Shown piece after piece: positions 8,929 to 16,878 of a stretch of DNA of 64,000 nucleotides. The notes under the pieces were generated by a model. The model ran no database searches, was not told where the DNA came from, and saw nothing but the letters and a program-made list of their open reading frames with translations. The position numbers and the translations under genes are program-made. The stretch's first letter is position 1; each line of letters starts with the position of its first letter. Source of the stretch: an uncultured Clostridia bacterium (GTDB lineage Bacteria > Bacillota > Clostridia > Oscillospirales > Ruminococcaceae); the NCBI GenBank assembly GCA_947627205.1, contig CANQVE010000001.1, positions 124,001 to 188,000 on the forward strand. The letters are read 5' to 3'.

Positions 8929-9964
8929 CGTCATCTCCCTTGTTTTCTATTTCAAGGCTCTCTTTTTCGGAGAGCATTGTCGATACCTTTTTGCTAAGAT
9001 ATTCCACATAGGGGATTATCTTTCTGTAGTCGAGCCTCATAGGACCTATTATGCCGAGCGTTCCCGCGGGCTTTCCGTCCTTATAATAGCTGGTGCTTAC
9101 CAGCGTTGAATTTGAAATGGCGAACGTTCCGCTTTCCTCGCCGAACTTTACGTTTATTCCCGAAAAAGCGTTGTCCAAAAACTCCGTAAGCTCTCCCTTT
9201 TTTTCGAGGAATTTCATAACGTCGTCCGCTTCAAATTCTCTGCAGGCAAGAAGATTTGCTTCTCCTCTCACGTCAACGCTGTCTTTCATCATCTCCTCGG
9301 AAAGCTCGTATACAGCGTTTATGAGGGGCGAGAGGGAAAGCATATAGCTTCCCATTGCCGCGACGACGCCGTTTACATATTCCTCGGACATATTTTCAAC
9401 GTTCATTCCGCACAGATGCTCGTTTAAAAAGCTCGTTATGCTCTGCATCTGCTCGTTCGTGAGGTCAAATTCCATGCGGCAGACCTTGTTTTTTATCGCG
9501 CCGTTCGACGTTATCATAAGCAGAACGTACATTCTTCTGCCCGTCGGAATGACTTCGACCTTTGAAATTACCGAAAACTTTGCCGCGTGATTTGTGGATA
9601 TCGCCGCGCATTTTGTAATTTCAGCGAGAGCCGTTCCCGCGTTTTCGACTATCGCCTCATCTGTCAATCCTCCGCTTTCGAGAAGCTCGTCTATCTGCGA
9701 GATTTTTTCAACGGAGAGCGGTTCGGGACACATAAGGTGGTCGATATAATACCTGAATCCCTTAAAGGTCGGAACTCTTCCCGCAGACGTGTGCGGGTGG
9801 TCGAGATAGCCCTCCTGTTCGAGTGCCGCCATTGTGTTGCGGATAGTGGCGGAGCTTACGCCGATATCGGACATTTCCGCAAGAGTTTTTGAGCCGACAG
9901 GCTCGCCCGTGCGGATATATTCGTCGATTATCGCGGTTAATATCTTCATTCCGCGCTGCTCCAC
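8918..9964 (-). CDS. hrcA: Heat-inducible transcription repressor HrcA
   Basis: HrcA binds CIRCE and represses chaperone genes; its activity depends on GroEL in characterised Firmicutes. The N-terminal winged-helix region reads ILTAIIDEYIRTGEPVGSKTL, followed by SSATIRNTMAALEQEGYL, the expected DNA-binding helix. The GAF-like middle and C-terminal domains complete about 348 residues. The ORF track starts at GTG 9973, but AAGGAG is then too close. GTG at 9964 has an 8-nt spacing and gives the N-terminus (M)EQRGMKIL usual for the family. It is the first gene of the operon hrcA-grpE-dnaK-DUF4241-dnaJ. Confidence 0.95.
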   Translation of the reverse strand: MEQRGMKILTAIIDEYIRTGEPVGSKTLAEMSDIGVSSATIRNTMAALEQEGYLDHPHTSAGRVPTFKGFRYYIDHLMCPEPLSVEKISQIDELLESGGLTDEAIVENAGTALAEITKCAAISTNHAAKFSVISKVEVIPTGRRMYVLLMITSNGAIKNKVCRMEFDLTNEQMQSITSFLNEHLCGMNVENMSEEYVNGVVAAMGSYMLSLSPLINAVYELSEEMMKDSVDVRGEANLLACREFEADDVMKFLEKKGELTEFLDNAFSGINVKFGEESGTFAISNSTLVSTSYYKDGKPAGTLGIIGPMRLDYRKIIPYVEYLSKKVSTMLSEKESLEIENKGDDDDE

Positions 9965-9985
9965 GCAAACCACTCCTTGCTTGTT

Positions 9986-10012
9986 TTAGCACTCTATCTC
10001 TTTGAGTGCTAA
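9986..10012 (-). promoter_or_regulatory. CIRCE operator, perfect consensus
   Basis: TTAGCACTC-N9-GAGTGCTAA with no mismatch. It lies just upstream of the hrcA ribosome site and downstream of the -10 region, the usual position in Firmicutes, and accounts for HrcA autoregulation of the whole operon. Confidence 0.97.
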
Positions 10013-10016
10013 ATAT

Positions 10017-10045
10017 AATTTAACACAATTATAAACGTTTGTCAA
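10017..10045 (-). promoter_or_regulatory. Sigma-A promoter of the hrcA operon
   Basis: TTGACA (-35, 10040-10045) and TAAATT (-10, 10017-10022) are 17 bp apart, immediately before CIRCE. The -10 is weak, but the spacing and position are right. Confidence 0.65.
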
Positions 10046-10202
10046 GTGTTTTTGAAAAATAATTACACAAATAATTAAAATAATTTCACACAAATTTGTG
10101 GAATTTCACTATATGATTAAAAACAACTAATAAAACAACTAACCACCTTTTGGTTTTTGCGTCTATAAACCAAAAAACTTGATCCAAGAAAAAGAGCTTA
10201 GG

Positions 10203-10292
10203 TCGGCGCCGCGATTTTGCTGAGCGGAGCGAAGCAAAATCACGAACGACGCGCAGCGGAGTGAGCAAGCCGCGTCAGCGGCGCGGCGCCGA
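10203..10292. repeat. Nested GC-rich palindrome
   Basis: Outer arms TCGGCGCCGCG (10203-10213) and CGCGGCGCCGA (10282-10292) are perfectly complementary. Inside lies GATTTTGCT / AGCAAAATC (10213-10221 / 10233-10241). The interior is built of GCGGAGCGAAGC-like words. Composition is far more GC-rich than the flanks, which suggests a repeat element rather than coding sequence. Confidence 0.75.
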
Positions 10293-10474
10293 GCGGGCGG
10301 GAGCCTGCTGTTCGGCTAGAAGAGGGTTTGAGCGGACAAGTGCATTTTGACTTTGTGCGTTTAAATCAGATCCACGGAATAACAAACAAACTGCTTTTCT
10401 GTTCAAGCTATAGCCTCTTGCCTCTGAATTTCTAGAGTCTAATTGAAAATCTCATGAAATATATTAAAAGGTAC

Positions 10475-10503
10475 TTGAAATGTTGAATATATTTTGTTAT
10501 AAT
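10475..10503 (+). promoter_or_regulatory. Sigma-A promoter of the GGDEF/EAL gene
   Basis: TTGAAA, 17-bp spacer, TATAAT. The 5' leader would be about 100 nt, with AAGAGGTGACAGC before the ATG. Confidence 0.7.
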
Positions 10504-10608
10504 AAACATGGCAGAATATATTTTCCATAAAAATTTTTACATAAGTTGACAGATTTTAGTATATTTGCACATTAAACATAAATTTAACAATTAAGAGGTG
10601 ACAGCATA

Positions 10609-13110
10609 ATGTCAAAATTGGAAAGAGCTTTGTCATACAGCGGAAATCTTGCTTTCTCTATGAAATACAAGCCCGGCTTTCCCATTGATTTTTTCGGGGA
10701 AAACAGGTCGGAAGTTTTAAACAACATTATTTATACGGACGATTATATGCCTTTCTGCGAGGCTGTGAACGACGTTGTAGACGGCAGGAGCAGGAGCCTT
10801 AAAATATATTCGAGATTAAAACTTAAAGACGCTTATAAATGGTATTATATCTCCGCGGCTCCCGAGCATACGGAGGAAAATTCTACGGAGTTTCTGGGAA
10901 CAATGCAGGAGGCTTCGGACGACTTTGAGGACGTTGTAAGCGACTTCAAGAAAAAGGTCGGAGCTTACTCGGAGATAGAGGACGAAATACCGTCGCTTCG
11001 CGAGATACTCGGAGAGAATTATCTTGAACTTATACAACAGCCTTTCGCTAATACAGAGGGGCTTTACTCGGCTATCGTTTCTCCGAGCGGAGGAATAATC
11101 GCCGTTGCCAGCGGTCAGCCGAAAAACAAAAACCTCAACAAAATGAGCTATCAGCGCAAAAAGAGCATACGAATAAAGCACAAGACTGCCGCAGAGTGGA
11201 TAATTGCGGGAGAAAATCTTGATATTATAAATGCAAATTCTCAGCTTCTTGACATTATGGTGCAGACGGTGAGCAATATCGCGAACTCTTATGTCGTTGT
11301 CGGAGAGGAAGTCGAAAACAGCCGAAAGGCAAACAAACTCCTCGGCGAAAATTTTGAGGATCAGATGCTGATAAATAACATCTACACAAATATCCTCAAA
11401 TGCAAGACGAGCGTTGATGCGTTCGGGAAAATTATTCCGCTCGTAAAGGATTATTTTGCGCTCGACAGGCTTATTTTCTGCATTGACAGAGAGGATCCGC
11501 CCAAAGTCTACCACTGGGACGAAAACGGCGCGATAAGCCCCGCTTCGAGCGACTTTATAACCAATGTTAAAATAAATGAAGAACTTGAATCCAACACTAT
11601 AGTTTATGTTGACGAGGACGAGATACGCGGGAAAAAGAGCGAGAAGAACAGAAGCTGCGCGCTTTCGAGAATTTATGACAACGGCACCGCAAAGGGCGTT
11701 TTTATGTTCATTTCCCATACTTCGGGGAGAGCTTGGACGAACCGCGACAGAAAAGTTTTAAGGAGCGTTACGCAGATACTTACGACACTTATTTACCGTT
11801 CTTTCACGGAAAACAGGCTCGCTCTCTCGCAGGAACATCTCCAGAGGCTCGCGTTCCGTGACGCGGCGACGGGTATCCCGAACAGAACGGCTTTTGAAAC
11901 GGATTTCGCGCAGACAGTACAAGACGGCAAGAGCGGCGCGGTCATTTCGTTTGAGATCGCGAACTACAAGGCTATGACGGCTTCTTACGGCTATCAGTAT
12001 GCTGACGGGATAGTCGGGAGCATAGCGGAATATATCGCGGCGATACCCTTGGGAAACAAAACGAGCGTTTATCTGTTTTCAAGCGACGTGCTTTTCGTCA
12101 TTATCGAGGACGCGAGCAAAGAAGCAACTCTCGGCTTTGCAAAGACTGTTTTAGGAAAATTCTCGCACAACTGGTATTATGACGACACCTATCATAATAT
12201 AGAAATGTACGCGAGAGTAAACTTCTTCCCCGATGATGTTTACACGGCGGAAGAATGTGAAAATGCGGCGTCGGAAACGCTGAAACTTTCAGAATGCGAA
12301 AATCAGCGCGGAGCGGTCAGCGTGTCGCCCGACCTTGAAAATAAACTTGACGAGAATATCCGCATAAGAAAGATGATAAGCGACGACGCGAAAAACGGCT
12401 TTGAGGGATTTTACTATCTGTATTCACCGATAAACGACGCGGCGACGGGAGAGCTTATTTGCTGTGAGAGCAGGCTTTTCTGGAAGAAAGAGGGCTTTAT
12501 TGCGCCGCGCGACAAGGTGCTTCCGATAGTTGAACGCGAGGGAAAACTTGAAGAGCTTTATGACTATGCGATAAACAAGCTGTGCTGGTTCTGCGCGGAA
12601 GTAAGAAAGCTGGGCTATCCCGATTTCAGGGTAGGCTTTGAATATCCGAGGTTCGCGCTGGACTCGGACTATTATATAGTAATGCTGAACAAAACGCTCG
12701 AAAAGTATTCTCTCCCCGCAAGCGCTATAAGCATATCGGTTTCTGACAATTCGGGAACGCTCGCGAAAAGCAGCGTTACTTTGCGGCGGTTTTCAAAGCT
12801 CGGTGTAAACATAATAAGCGAGGACAAGGGCAGAAGTTTTCTGACGGAAACGCTGTTCAAGATGCCTTATGTAAACATTGCGAAGATAAGCTCTAAAAGG
12901 CTTCACGGCGATGAAATTTCGTCGGGATATTTAAGGGCGCTCATTGAAAAGGCGCACCAGAGCGGAATGACGGTCTGCGTAAGCGGAGTAGACAACGAAA
13001 AGACGCTCGAACTCACGCGGTATTTCAACGTCGACCTGATACAAGGCGCGGTAAACGGACAGCCGCTGCACTCGGGGGATTTTATAGAAAGGATCAAAAA
13101 AAGCAAATAA
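10609..13110 (+). CDS. Large sensor protein with degenerate GGDEF and EAL domains
   Basis: Visible domains in order: a PAS-like N-terminus (about 1-115); a segment around 130-230 starting LELIQQPFANTEGLYSA that recalls PocR sensor domains; a GAF-like domain (about 255-395); a GGDEF-type domain (about 410-575) with an intact FRDAATGIPNRTAFE entry; and an EAL-type domain (about 595-830). The GGDEF site reads FSSDVLFV and the EAL motif reads CESRLFW, so cyclase and phosphodiesterase catalysis are both unlikely. The family makes and breaks cyclic di-GMP. This member is more likely a receptor or scaffold. No membrane segment is seen. It is a single gene with its own promoter and terminator. Confidence 0.8.
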   Translation: MSKLERALSYSGNLAFSMKYKPGFPIDFFGENRSEVLNNIIYTDDYMPFCEAVNDVVDGRSRSLKIYSRLKLKDAYKWYYISAAPEHTEENSTEFLGTMQEASDDFEDVVSDFKKKVGAYSEIEDEIPSLREILGENYLELIQQPFANTEGLYSAIVSPSGGIIAVASGQPKNKNLNKMSYQRKKSIRIKHKTAAEWIIAGENLDIINANSQLLDIMVQTVSNIANSYVVVGEEVENSRKANKLLGENFEDQMLINNIYTNILKCKTSVDAFGKIIPLVKDYFALDRLIFCIDREDPPKVYHWDENGAISPASSDFITNVKINEELESNTIVYVDEDEIRGKKSEKNRSCALSRIYDNGTAKGVFMFISHTSGRAWTNRDRKVLRSVTQILTTLIYRSFTENRLALSQEHLQRLAFRDAATGIPNRTAFETDFAQTVQDGKSGAVISFEIANYKAMTASYGYQYADGIVGSIAEYIAAIPLGNKTSVYLFSSDVLFVIIEDASKEATLGFAKTVLGKFSHNWYYDDTYHNIEMYARVNFFPDDVYTAEECENAASETLKLSECENQRGAVSVSPDLENKLDENIRIRKMISDDAKNGFEGFYYLYSPINDAATGELICCESRLFWKKEGFIAPRDKVLPIVEREGKLEELYDYAINKLCWFCAEVRKLGYPDFRVGFEYPRFALDSDYYIVMLNKTLEKYSLPASAISISVSDNSGTLAKSSVTLRRFSKLGVNIISEDKGRSFLTETLFKMPYVNIAKISSKRLHGDEISSGYLRALIEKAHQSGMTVCVSGVDNEKTLELTRYFNVDLIQGAVNGQPLHSGDFIERIKKSK

Positions 13111-13116
13111 TGCATT

Positions 13117-13143
13117 GAGGGAAGCAGGGCTTCCCTCTTTTTT
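13117..13143 (+). terminator. Rho-independent terminator after the GGDEF/EAL gene
   Basis: Perfect 9-bp stem GAGGGAAGC / GCTTCCCTC with a 3-nt loop, followed by six T. Confidence 0.95.
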
Positions 13144-13224
13144 GTGCCGATTTTTCAACAAATACACAATATATCTTTAAACTGCAAAAAGTTTCCGAAA
13201 TGCAACTTTTTTTGACTCAAATTA

Positions 13225-13253
13225 TTGACAAGCATCTGCGTATATGATATAAT
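13225..13253 (+). promoter_or_regulatory. Perfect consensus sigma-A promoter of the LRR lipoprotein
   Basis: TTGACA, 17-bp spacer, TATAAT with no mismatch. The predicted start at 13260-13262 coincides with the first stem of the structured leader. A TGCAACTTTTT word just upstream (13201) also occurs upstream of the ECF sigma gene. Confidence 0.88.
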
Positions 13254-13260
13254 TAATTTA

Positions 13261-13347
13261 AGGTACAGTGTGATGTTGAGCCGCTCGGTTTGCAAGTCTA
13301 TATGGCGAGTGTCAGGCTCAAAATAATTGTACCGTGTATAGCTTGCA
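13261..13347 (+). ncRNA. Candidate structured 5' leader with nested stems and pseudoknot
   Basis: Three nested stems are visible. P1 is GGTACAGT / ATTGTACC (13262-13269 / 13326-13333, one G-U). P2 is TTGAGCC / GGCTCAA (13276-13282 / 13315-13321). P3 is GCTCG / CGAGT (13283-13287 / 13306-13310). The 18-nt apical loop contains TGCAAGTCTATA, which can pair over 11 bp (one bulge) with TATAGCTTGCA at 13337-13347, just 3' of P1. This could be a pseudoknot or an alternative switch conformation. The element begins at the predicted transcription start and ends about 25 nt before an AAGGAGG site. I do not recognise it as a known riboswitch class. Confidence 0.6.
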
Positions 13348-13386
13348 ATCTTAACTACATTTTATTATCAGTCCAAGGAGGTCAAA

Positions 13387-14172
13387 ATGAAAAAAGCAAA
13401 AATTTTATCAGTAGTTTTAATAACGGCGCTGATGCTTTCGGGGTGCAATAACAACTCCGAACTTAATGAGAGCAATTCTTCACAAACACAGAGCCATACG
13501 GAAAGCAGCTATTCAAGTACATCAAGCTCGTCAGTTTCTTCAAGCTCAACATTCAGCTCTTCCGAAAGCAGTTCAAGCAAACCCGCTTCAAGCTCAAAGG
13601 ATGAAATTCGCATATACGGCACTATGGGTTCAACGACAGTTAAAGGTCAGAAATATGATATAGCGACGACCGAAAACGTTGATTTAATGAATTCCGACGT
13701 TACAGACGAAAGCCTTAAAGGAATAGAAAAGCTGGTATATCTCAAAGATTTAATGCTTTATCAAAATAAAATCAGTGATTTAACTCCTCTTTCAGATCTT
13801 ACCGTGTTGGAGAGCTTAGACCTTGGTTATAATGAAGTAAGTGATCTTACTCCGCTAAAGGAGCTTACAAATCTGGACTATCTGGCTTTACATAACAATA
13901 AGATAAGCGACCTGACTCCTCTTTCAGGTCTAACAAATTTGGAAAGTTTGGATTTAGCGAGAAATCAATTAACCGATATAACGCCTATCGCAAATCTTAA
14001 AAATCTTAAAAGGTTAAGCATAGAATTTAATCAGATAAGCGACATAAAACCTCTGGCAAATCTTAAAAATTTACAAACCCTGACTTATGCAGGCAATAAT
14101 ATCAGCGAGGAAGACATTGCTTGGCTTAAACAGCAACTTCCGAATTGTGAAATAATAGATTATATCCACTAA
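13387..14172 (+). CDS. Leucine-rich-repeat lipoprotein
   Basis: A signal peptide ends in a lipobox (LMLSGC), so the protein should be lipid-anchored on the outer face of the membrane. Residues 25-75 form a Ser-rich linker. From about residue 110 come roughly six 22-residue repeats of the internalin/SDS22 type (for example LTNLDYLALHNNKISDLTPL), a curved binding scaffold with no enzymatic site. The 261-aa length suggests a small adhesin or sensor partner. AAGGAGG lies 7 nt before the ATG. Expression is probably governed by the unusual leader upstream. The ligand is unknown. Confidence 0.88.
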   Translation: MKKAKILSVVLITALMLSGCNNNSELNESNSSQTQSHTESSYSSTSSSSVSSSSTFSSSESSSSKPASSSKDEIRIYGTMGSTTVKGQKYDIATTENVDLMNSDVTDESLKGIEKLVYLKDLMLYQNKISDLTPLSDLTVLESLDLGYNEVSDLTPLKELTNLDYLALHNNKISDLTPLSGLTNLESLDLARNQLTDITPIANLKNLKRLSIEFNQISDIKPLANLKNLQTLTYAGNNISEEDIAWLKQQLPNCEIIDYIH

Positions 14173-14182
14173 AAACAACCGC

Positions 14183-14214
14183 GGGCAAGCATAATGTTTG
14201 CCCTCTTTTGTTTT
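14183..14214 (+). terminator. Terminator after the LRR lipoprotein gene
   Basis: GGGCAA / TTGCCC hairpin followed by TCTTTTGTTTT. Confidence 0.75.
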
Positions 14215-14231
14215 CCCGCAGACGGATTTTA

Positions 14232-14300
14232 CCGTAAACGGCTTTCACCGTCAGCGGGTTTCCCGTCAACGGCATTCCCGTCAACGGATAAGCCCTCAAC
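14232..14300. repeat. Tandem array of palindromic decamers (about 15-bp period)
   Basis: CCGTAAACGG, CCGTCAGCGG, CCGTCAACGG and CCGTCAACGG again, then a degenerate CCCTCAACGC, joined by five- or six-base linkers such as CATTC. Each unit can close CCGT on ACGG or GCGG. It follows the LRR gene terminator. Confidence 0.8.
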
Positions 14301-14561
14301 GCATACATTATTATAATATAAAATACTAAACAATTAAATACTCATTCATCAATCACTCATTCTTCAGCGCTACGCGCGAAAAAAGAGGGATTGACGGAGG
14401 GACGGAAGATGATTTCTTGAAAAAATTTTTTTCTTGATGAGAAAGACTGTAATATCGGAAGCCGAAATGCTGTCGAAAATAAGCGCATTATCGGGGGAAC
14501 GGGTTTGTCGGCAGTCTGTAAATTTTTCAAAAATTATTCTGTGAGAATTTCCAAAATCTAC

Positions 14562-14590
14562 TTGAAAAATTCGCCGAAATATTGTACAAT
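14562..14590 (+). promoter_or_regulatory. Sigma-A promoter of pgk
   Basis: TTGAAA, 17-bp spacer, TACAAT, about 60 bp before the pgk ATG. GAAAGGA provides the ribosome site. Confidence 0.78.
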
Positions 14591-14650
14591 ATATAGTGTA
14601 AATGACAGGACACTGTCAAATTCTAACGTAAAGAAAGGATATTTCACATC

Positions 14651-15871
14651 ATGGCGAAGCTGAACAAAAAAAATGTAGAGGATCTTAACGTAAAAGGCAA
14701 AAAAGTTCTGGTGCGCGTTGACTTTAACGTGCCTATGAAAGACGGCGTTATCACTAACGACAACCGTATAACCGCCGCTCTGCCGACTATCAACAAGCTC
14801 GTTGAAAACGGTGCGAAAGTCGTTTTATGCTCTCACCTCGGAAAACCCAAGAACGGTCCCGAGGCTAAATTCTCGCTCAAGCCTGCGGCTGACAGACTTG
14901 CAGAGCTTGTAAAGTGCAAGGTTACGTTCGCTCCCGATGATACGGTAGTAGGAGAAAACGCAAAGAAAGCTGTTGCTCAAATGAACGACGGAGAGATCGT
15001 TGTTCTTGAAAACACACGTTTCCGCGGAAGCGACGAGACAAAGAACGGCGAGAACCTCTCTAAGGAGCTTGCTGACCTCGTTGACAACGAAATTTTCGTT
15101 ATGGACGCGTTCGGTTCTTCTCACAGAGCACACGCTTCTACTGTCGGCGTTACAAAGTTTGTAAAGGAAACCGCTGTAGGCTATCTTATGAACAAGGAAA
15201 TTGAGTTCCTCGGAAACGCTGTTGAAAGCCCCGTTCGTCCGTTTGTTGCTATTCTCGGCGGAGCTAAGGTAGCGGATAAGCTCAATGTTATCTCTAACCT
15301 CCTCGAAAAGTGCGACACACTGATAATCGGCGGCGGTATGGCTTACACATTCCTCAAGGCGCAGGGCTATGAAGTTGGAACTTCACTTGTTGACAATGAA
15401 AAGATAAACTACTGCAAAGAGATGATAGAAAAGGCAAAGGCAAACGGAAAGAAACTGCTTCTGCCTGTTGACGCGACAATTGCAAAGGCATTCCCCGATC
15501 CCATTGACGCTGATATCGAAGTTCAGGTAGTTGACGCTGACAAGATACCCGCTGATATGATGGGACTTGACATCGGTCCTAAGACAATGGAGCTTTTTGC
15601 AACTGAAGCGAAGAACGCAAAGACGGTAGTTTGGAACGGTCCTATGGGCGTATTTGAAAATCCCACGCTCAAAAAAGGAACTATAGCTGTCTGCGAGGCT
15701 CTCGCACAGGCTGACGCTACGACAATTATCGGCGGCGGCGACTCTGCAACGGCGGCAATTAACCTCGGCTATGCCGACAAGATGAGCCACATCTCCACGG
15801 GCGGCGGCGCTTCTCTCGAATATCTTGAGGGCAAGGGACTGCCGGGAATAGACGCTATTCAGGACAAGTAA
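14651..15871 (+). CDS. pgk: Phosphoglycerate kinase
   Basis: Cytoplasmic glycolytic enzyme that transfers phosphate from 1,3-bisphosphoglycerate to ADP. The N-terminus shows [16 protein letters not shown], the substrate-binding signature. Further on are SHLGKP, ENTRF and [13 protein letters not shown], and the nucleotide-binding C-terminal domain has GGGDSATA. The 406-aa length fits bacterial enzymes. It is followed by tpiA and gpmI on the same strand, but gap and eno are not in this window. A 131-bp inverted-repeat element separates pgk from tpiA and may partly uncouple them. Confidence 0.98.
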   Translation: MAKLNKKNVEDLNVKGKKVLVRVDFNVPMKDGVITNDNRITAALPTINKLVENGAKVVLCSHLGKPKNGPEAKFSLKPAADRLAELVKCKVTFAPDDTVVGENAKKAVAQMNDGEIVVLENTRFRGSDETKNGENLSKELADLVDNEIFVMDAFGSSHRAHASTVGVTKFVKETAVGYLMNKEIEFLGNAVESPVRPFVAILGGAKVADKLNVISNLLEKCDTLIIGGGMAYTFLKAQGYEVGTSLVDNEKINYCKEMIEKAKANGKKLLLPVDATIAKAFPDPIDADIEVQVVDADKIPADMMGLDIGPKTMELFATEAKNAKTVVWNGPMGVFENPTLKKGTIAVCEALAQADATTIIGGGDSATAAINLGYADKMSHISTGGGASLEYLEGKGLPGIDAIQDK

Positions 15872-15872
15872 T

Positions 15873-16003
15873 TCAGACTGTATATAAAGCCCCATCTACT
15901 TCGTCAGCGTAACTGCGGCAGGCACAAAGCCTAGCCGCAGCCACGCTTCAGCGTTGCACGCGAAGCGTTCAATGCGGTATCTGGGACTTTCTCTACAGTC
16001 TGA
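15873..16003. repeat. 131-bp inverted-repeat element, copy 1
   Basis: The ends TCAGACTGTATATAAAGCCC and GGGACTTTCTCTACAGTCTGA are near-complementary. A central 28-nt hairpin (15913-15940) has arms CTGCGGC / GCCGCAG and AGGC / GCCT around an ACAAA loop. A further ACGCTTC / GAAGCGT hairpin follows. The second copy is at 21776-21906. Confidence 0.88.
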
Positions 16004-16034
16004 AATTTGACTTTATATAGCTTCTTTTTATTAT

Positions 16035-16059
16035 TTTTCCCCTGCTATGCGGGGGAAAA
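16035..16059 (+). other. Hairpin in the tpiA leader
   Basis: TTTTCCCC / GGGGAAAA around a 9-nt loop, about 27 bp before tpiA. No T-run follows; a processing or attenuation role is possible. Confidence 0.5.
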
Positions 16060-16085
16060 CATATACTGTTTTAAAGGAGTTTTTT

Positions 16086-16859
16086 ATGAACAAAAACGTT
16101 AGAAAAGCTATAATCGCGGGCAATTGGAAAATGAACAAGACAAGACCTGAAGCAAAAACCCTGCTCGAAGAATTAAAGCCGCTCGTTGCTGATGTAAAGG
16201 GCGTTGAGATAGTGGCGTGCGTTCCGTTTACAAACCTTGAAACGGCGCTTGCGGTGACAGCGGGTACGAATATAAAGGTCGGCGCGGAAAACTGCCACTT
16301 TGAGAAAAGCGGAGCTTTTACGGGAGAAATTTCTGCGGATATGCTGGCTGAAATGGGCGTTGAGTATGTAGTTTTAGGTCACAGCGAGCGCAGACAGTAT
16401 TTCGGAGAAACCGACGAGACCGTAAACAAGCGCACAAAGGCGGCTCTTGCGGCGGGATTAAAGCCGATAGTTTGCGTTGGCGAGCTTCTCTGGGAGCGCG
16501 AGTGCGACATCACGGAAGAAGTTATCGCGCGCCAGATAAAGCTCGATCTGTTCGGTATCTCCGCAGAGGACGCCAAGAAATGCACGATAGCTTACGAGCC
16601 TGTCTGGGCGATAGGCACAGGAAAAACCGCTACCGCAGAGCAGGCAGAAGAAGTTTGCGCGTTTATCAGAGCACAGCTTGAAAAGAAATACGACAAGGCT
16701 ACTGCGGACAGCATGACAATTCAATACGGCGGTTCAATGAACGCAAAGAATGCAGAAGAACTTGTCAAGAAGCCGAATGTAGACGGCGGTCTTATCGGCG
16801 GCGCAAGCCTTAAGGCTCCCGATTTTACGGCAATAATCAAAGCCGCCGAAGCGAACTAA
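16086..16859 (+). CDS. tpiA: Triosephosphate isomerase
   Basis: Interconverts dihydroxyacetone phosphate and glyceraldehyde 3-phosphate. The sequence shows IIAGNWKMN (catalytic Lys), VVLGHSERR (catalytic His) and AYEPVWAIGTGKTA (catalytic Glu), with a C-terminal GGSMNAKNAEEL phosphate-binding loop. The ORF track starts at 16047, but AAAGGAG precedes the ATG at 16086 and gives a 257-aa protein with the expected N-terminus, so I chose that start. gpmI follows after 19 bp with its own ribosome site, and the two are likely one transcript. Confidence 0.97.
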   Translation: MNKNVRKAIIAGNWKMNKTRPEAKTLLEELKPLVADVKGVEIVACVPFTNLETALAVTAGTNIKVGAENCHFEKSGAFTGEISADMLAEMGVEYVVLGHSERRQYFGETDETVNKRTKAALAAGLKPIVCVGELLWERECDITEEVIARQIKLDLFGISAEDAKKCTIAYEPVWAIGTGKTATAEQAEEVCAFIRAQLEKKYDKATADSMTIQYGGSMNAKNAEELVKKPNVDGGLIGGASLKAPDFTAIIKAAEAN

Positions 16860-16878
16860 AAAGAAAGGAAACTGATAT

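Larger units (their letters stand above)
10046..10608. other. Gene-free stretch between hrcA and the GGDEF/EAL gene
   Basis: No credible ORF. It holds AT-rich sequence to about 10190, a GC-rich nested palindrome at 10203-10292, a short heptad-like tract around 10420-10440 (GCCTCTTGCCTCT), and the promoter for the downstream gene at 10475-10503. A second TTGACA at 10545 lacks a good -10. Confidence 0.7.
14215..14650. other. Gene-free stretch before pgk
   Basis: Contains a short tandem palindromic array (14232-14300), a low-complexity TCATTC-rich patch around 14342-14365, a possible long-range dyad AGACTG...CAGTCT (about 14442-14520) and the pgk promoter. No ORF is supported. Confidence 0.7.

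Noticed and set aside
14442-14520. AGACTG...CAGTCT dyad before pgk as a riboswitch
   Set aside because: Only a 6-bp stem over about 70 nt with no further nested pairing. It also lies upstream of the predicted promoter.
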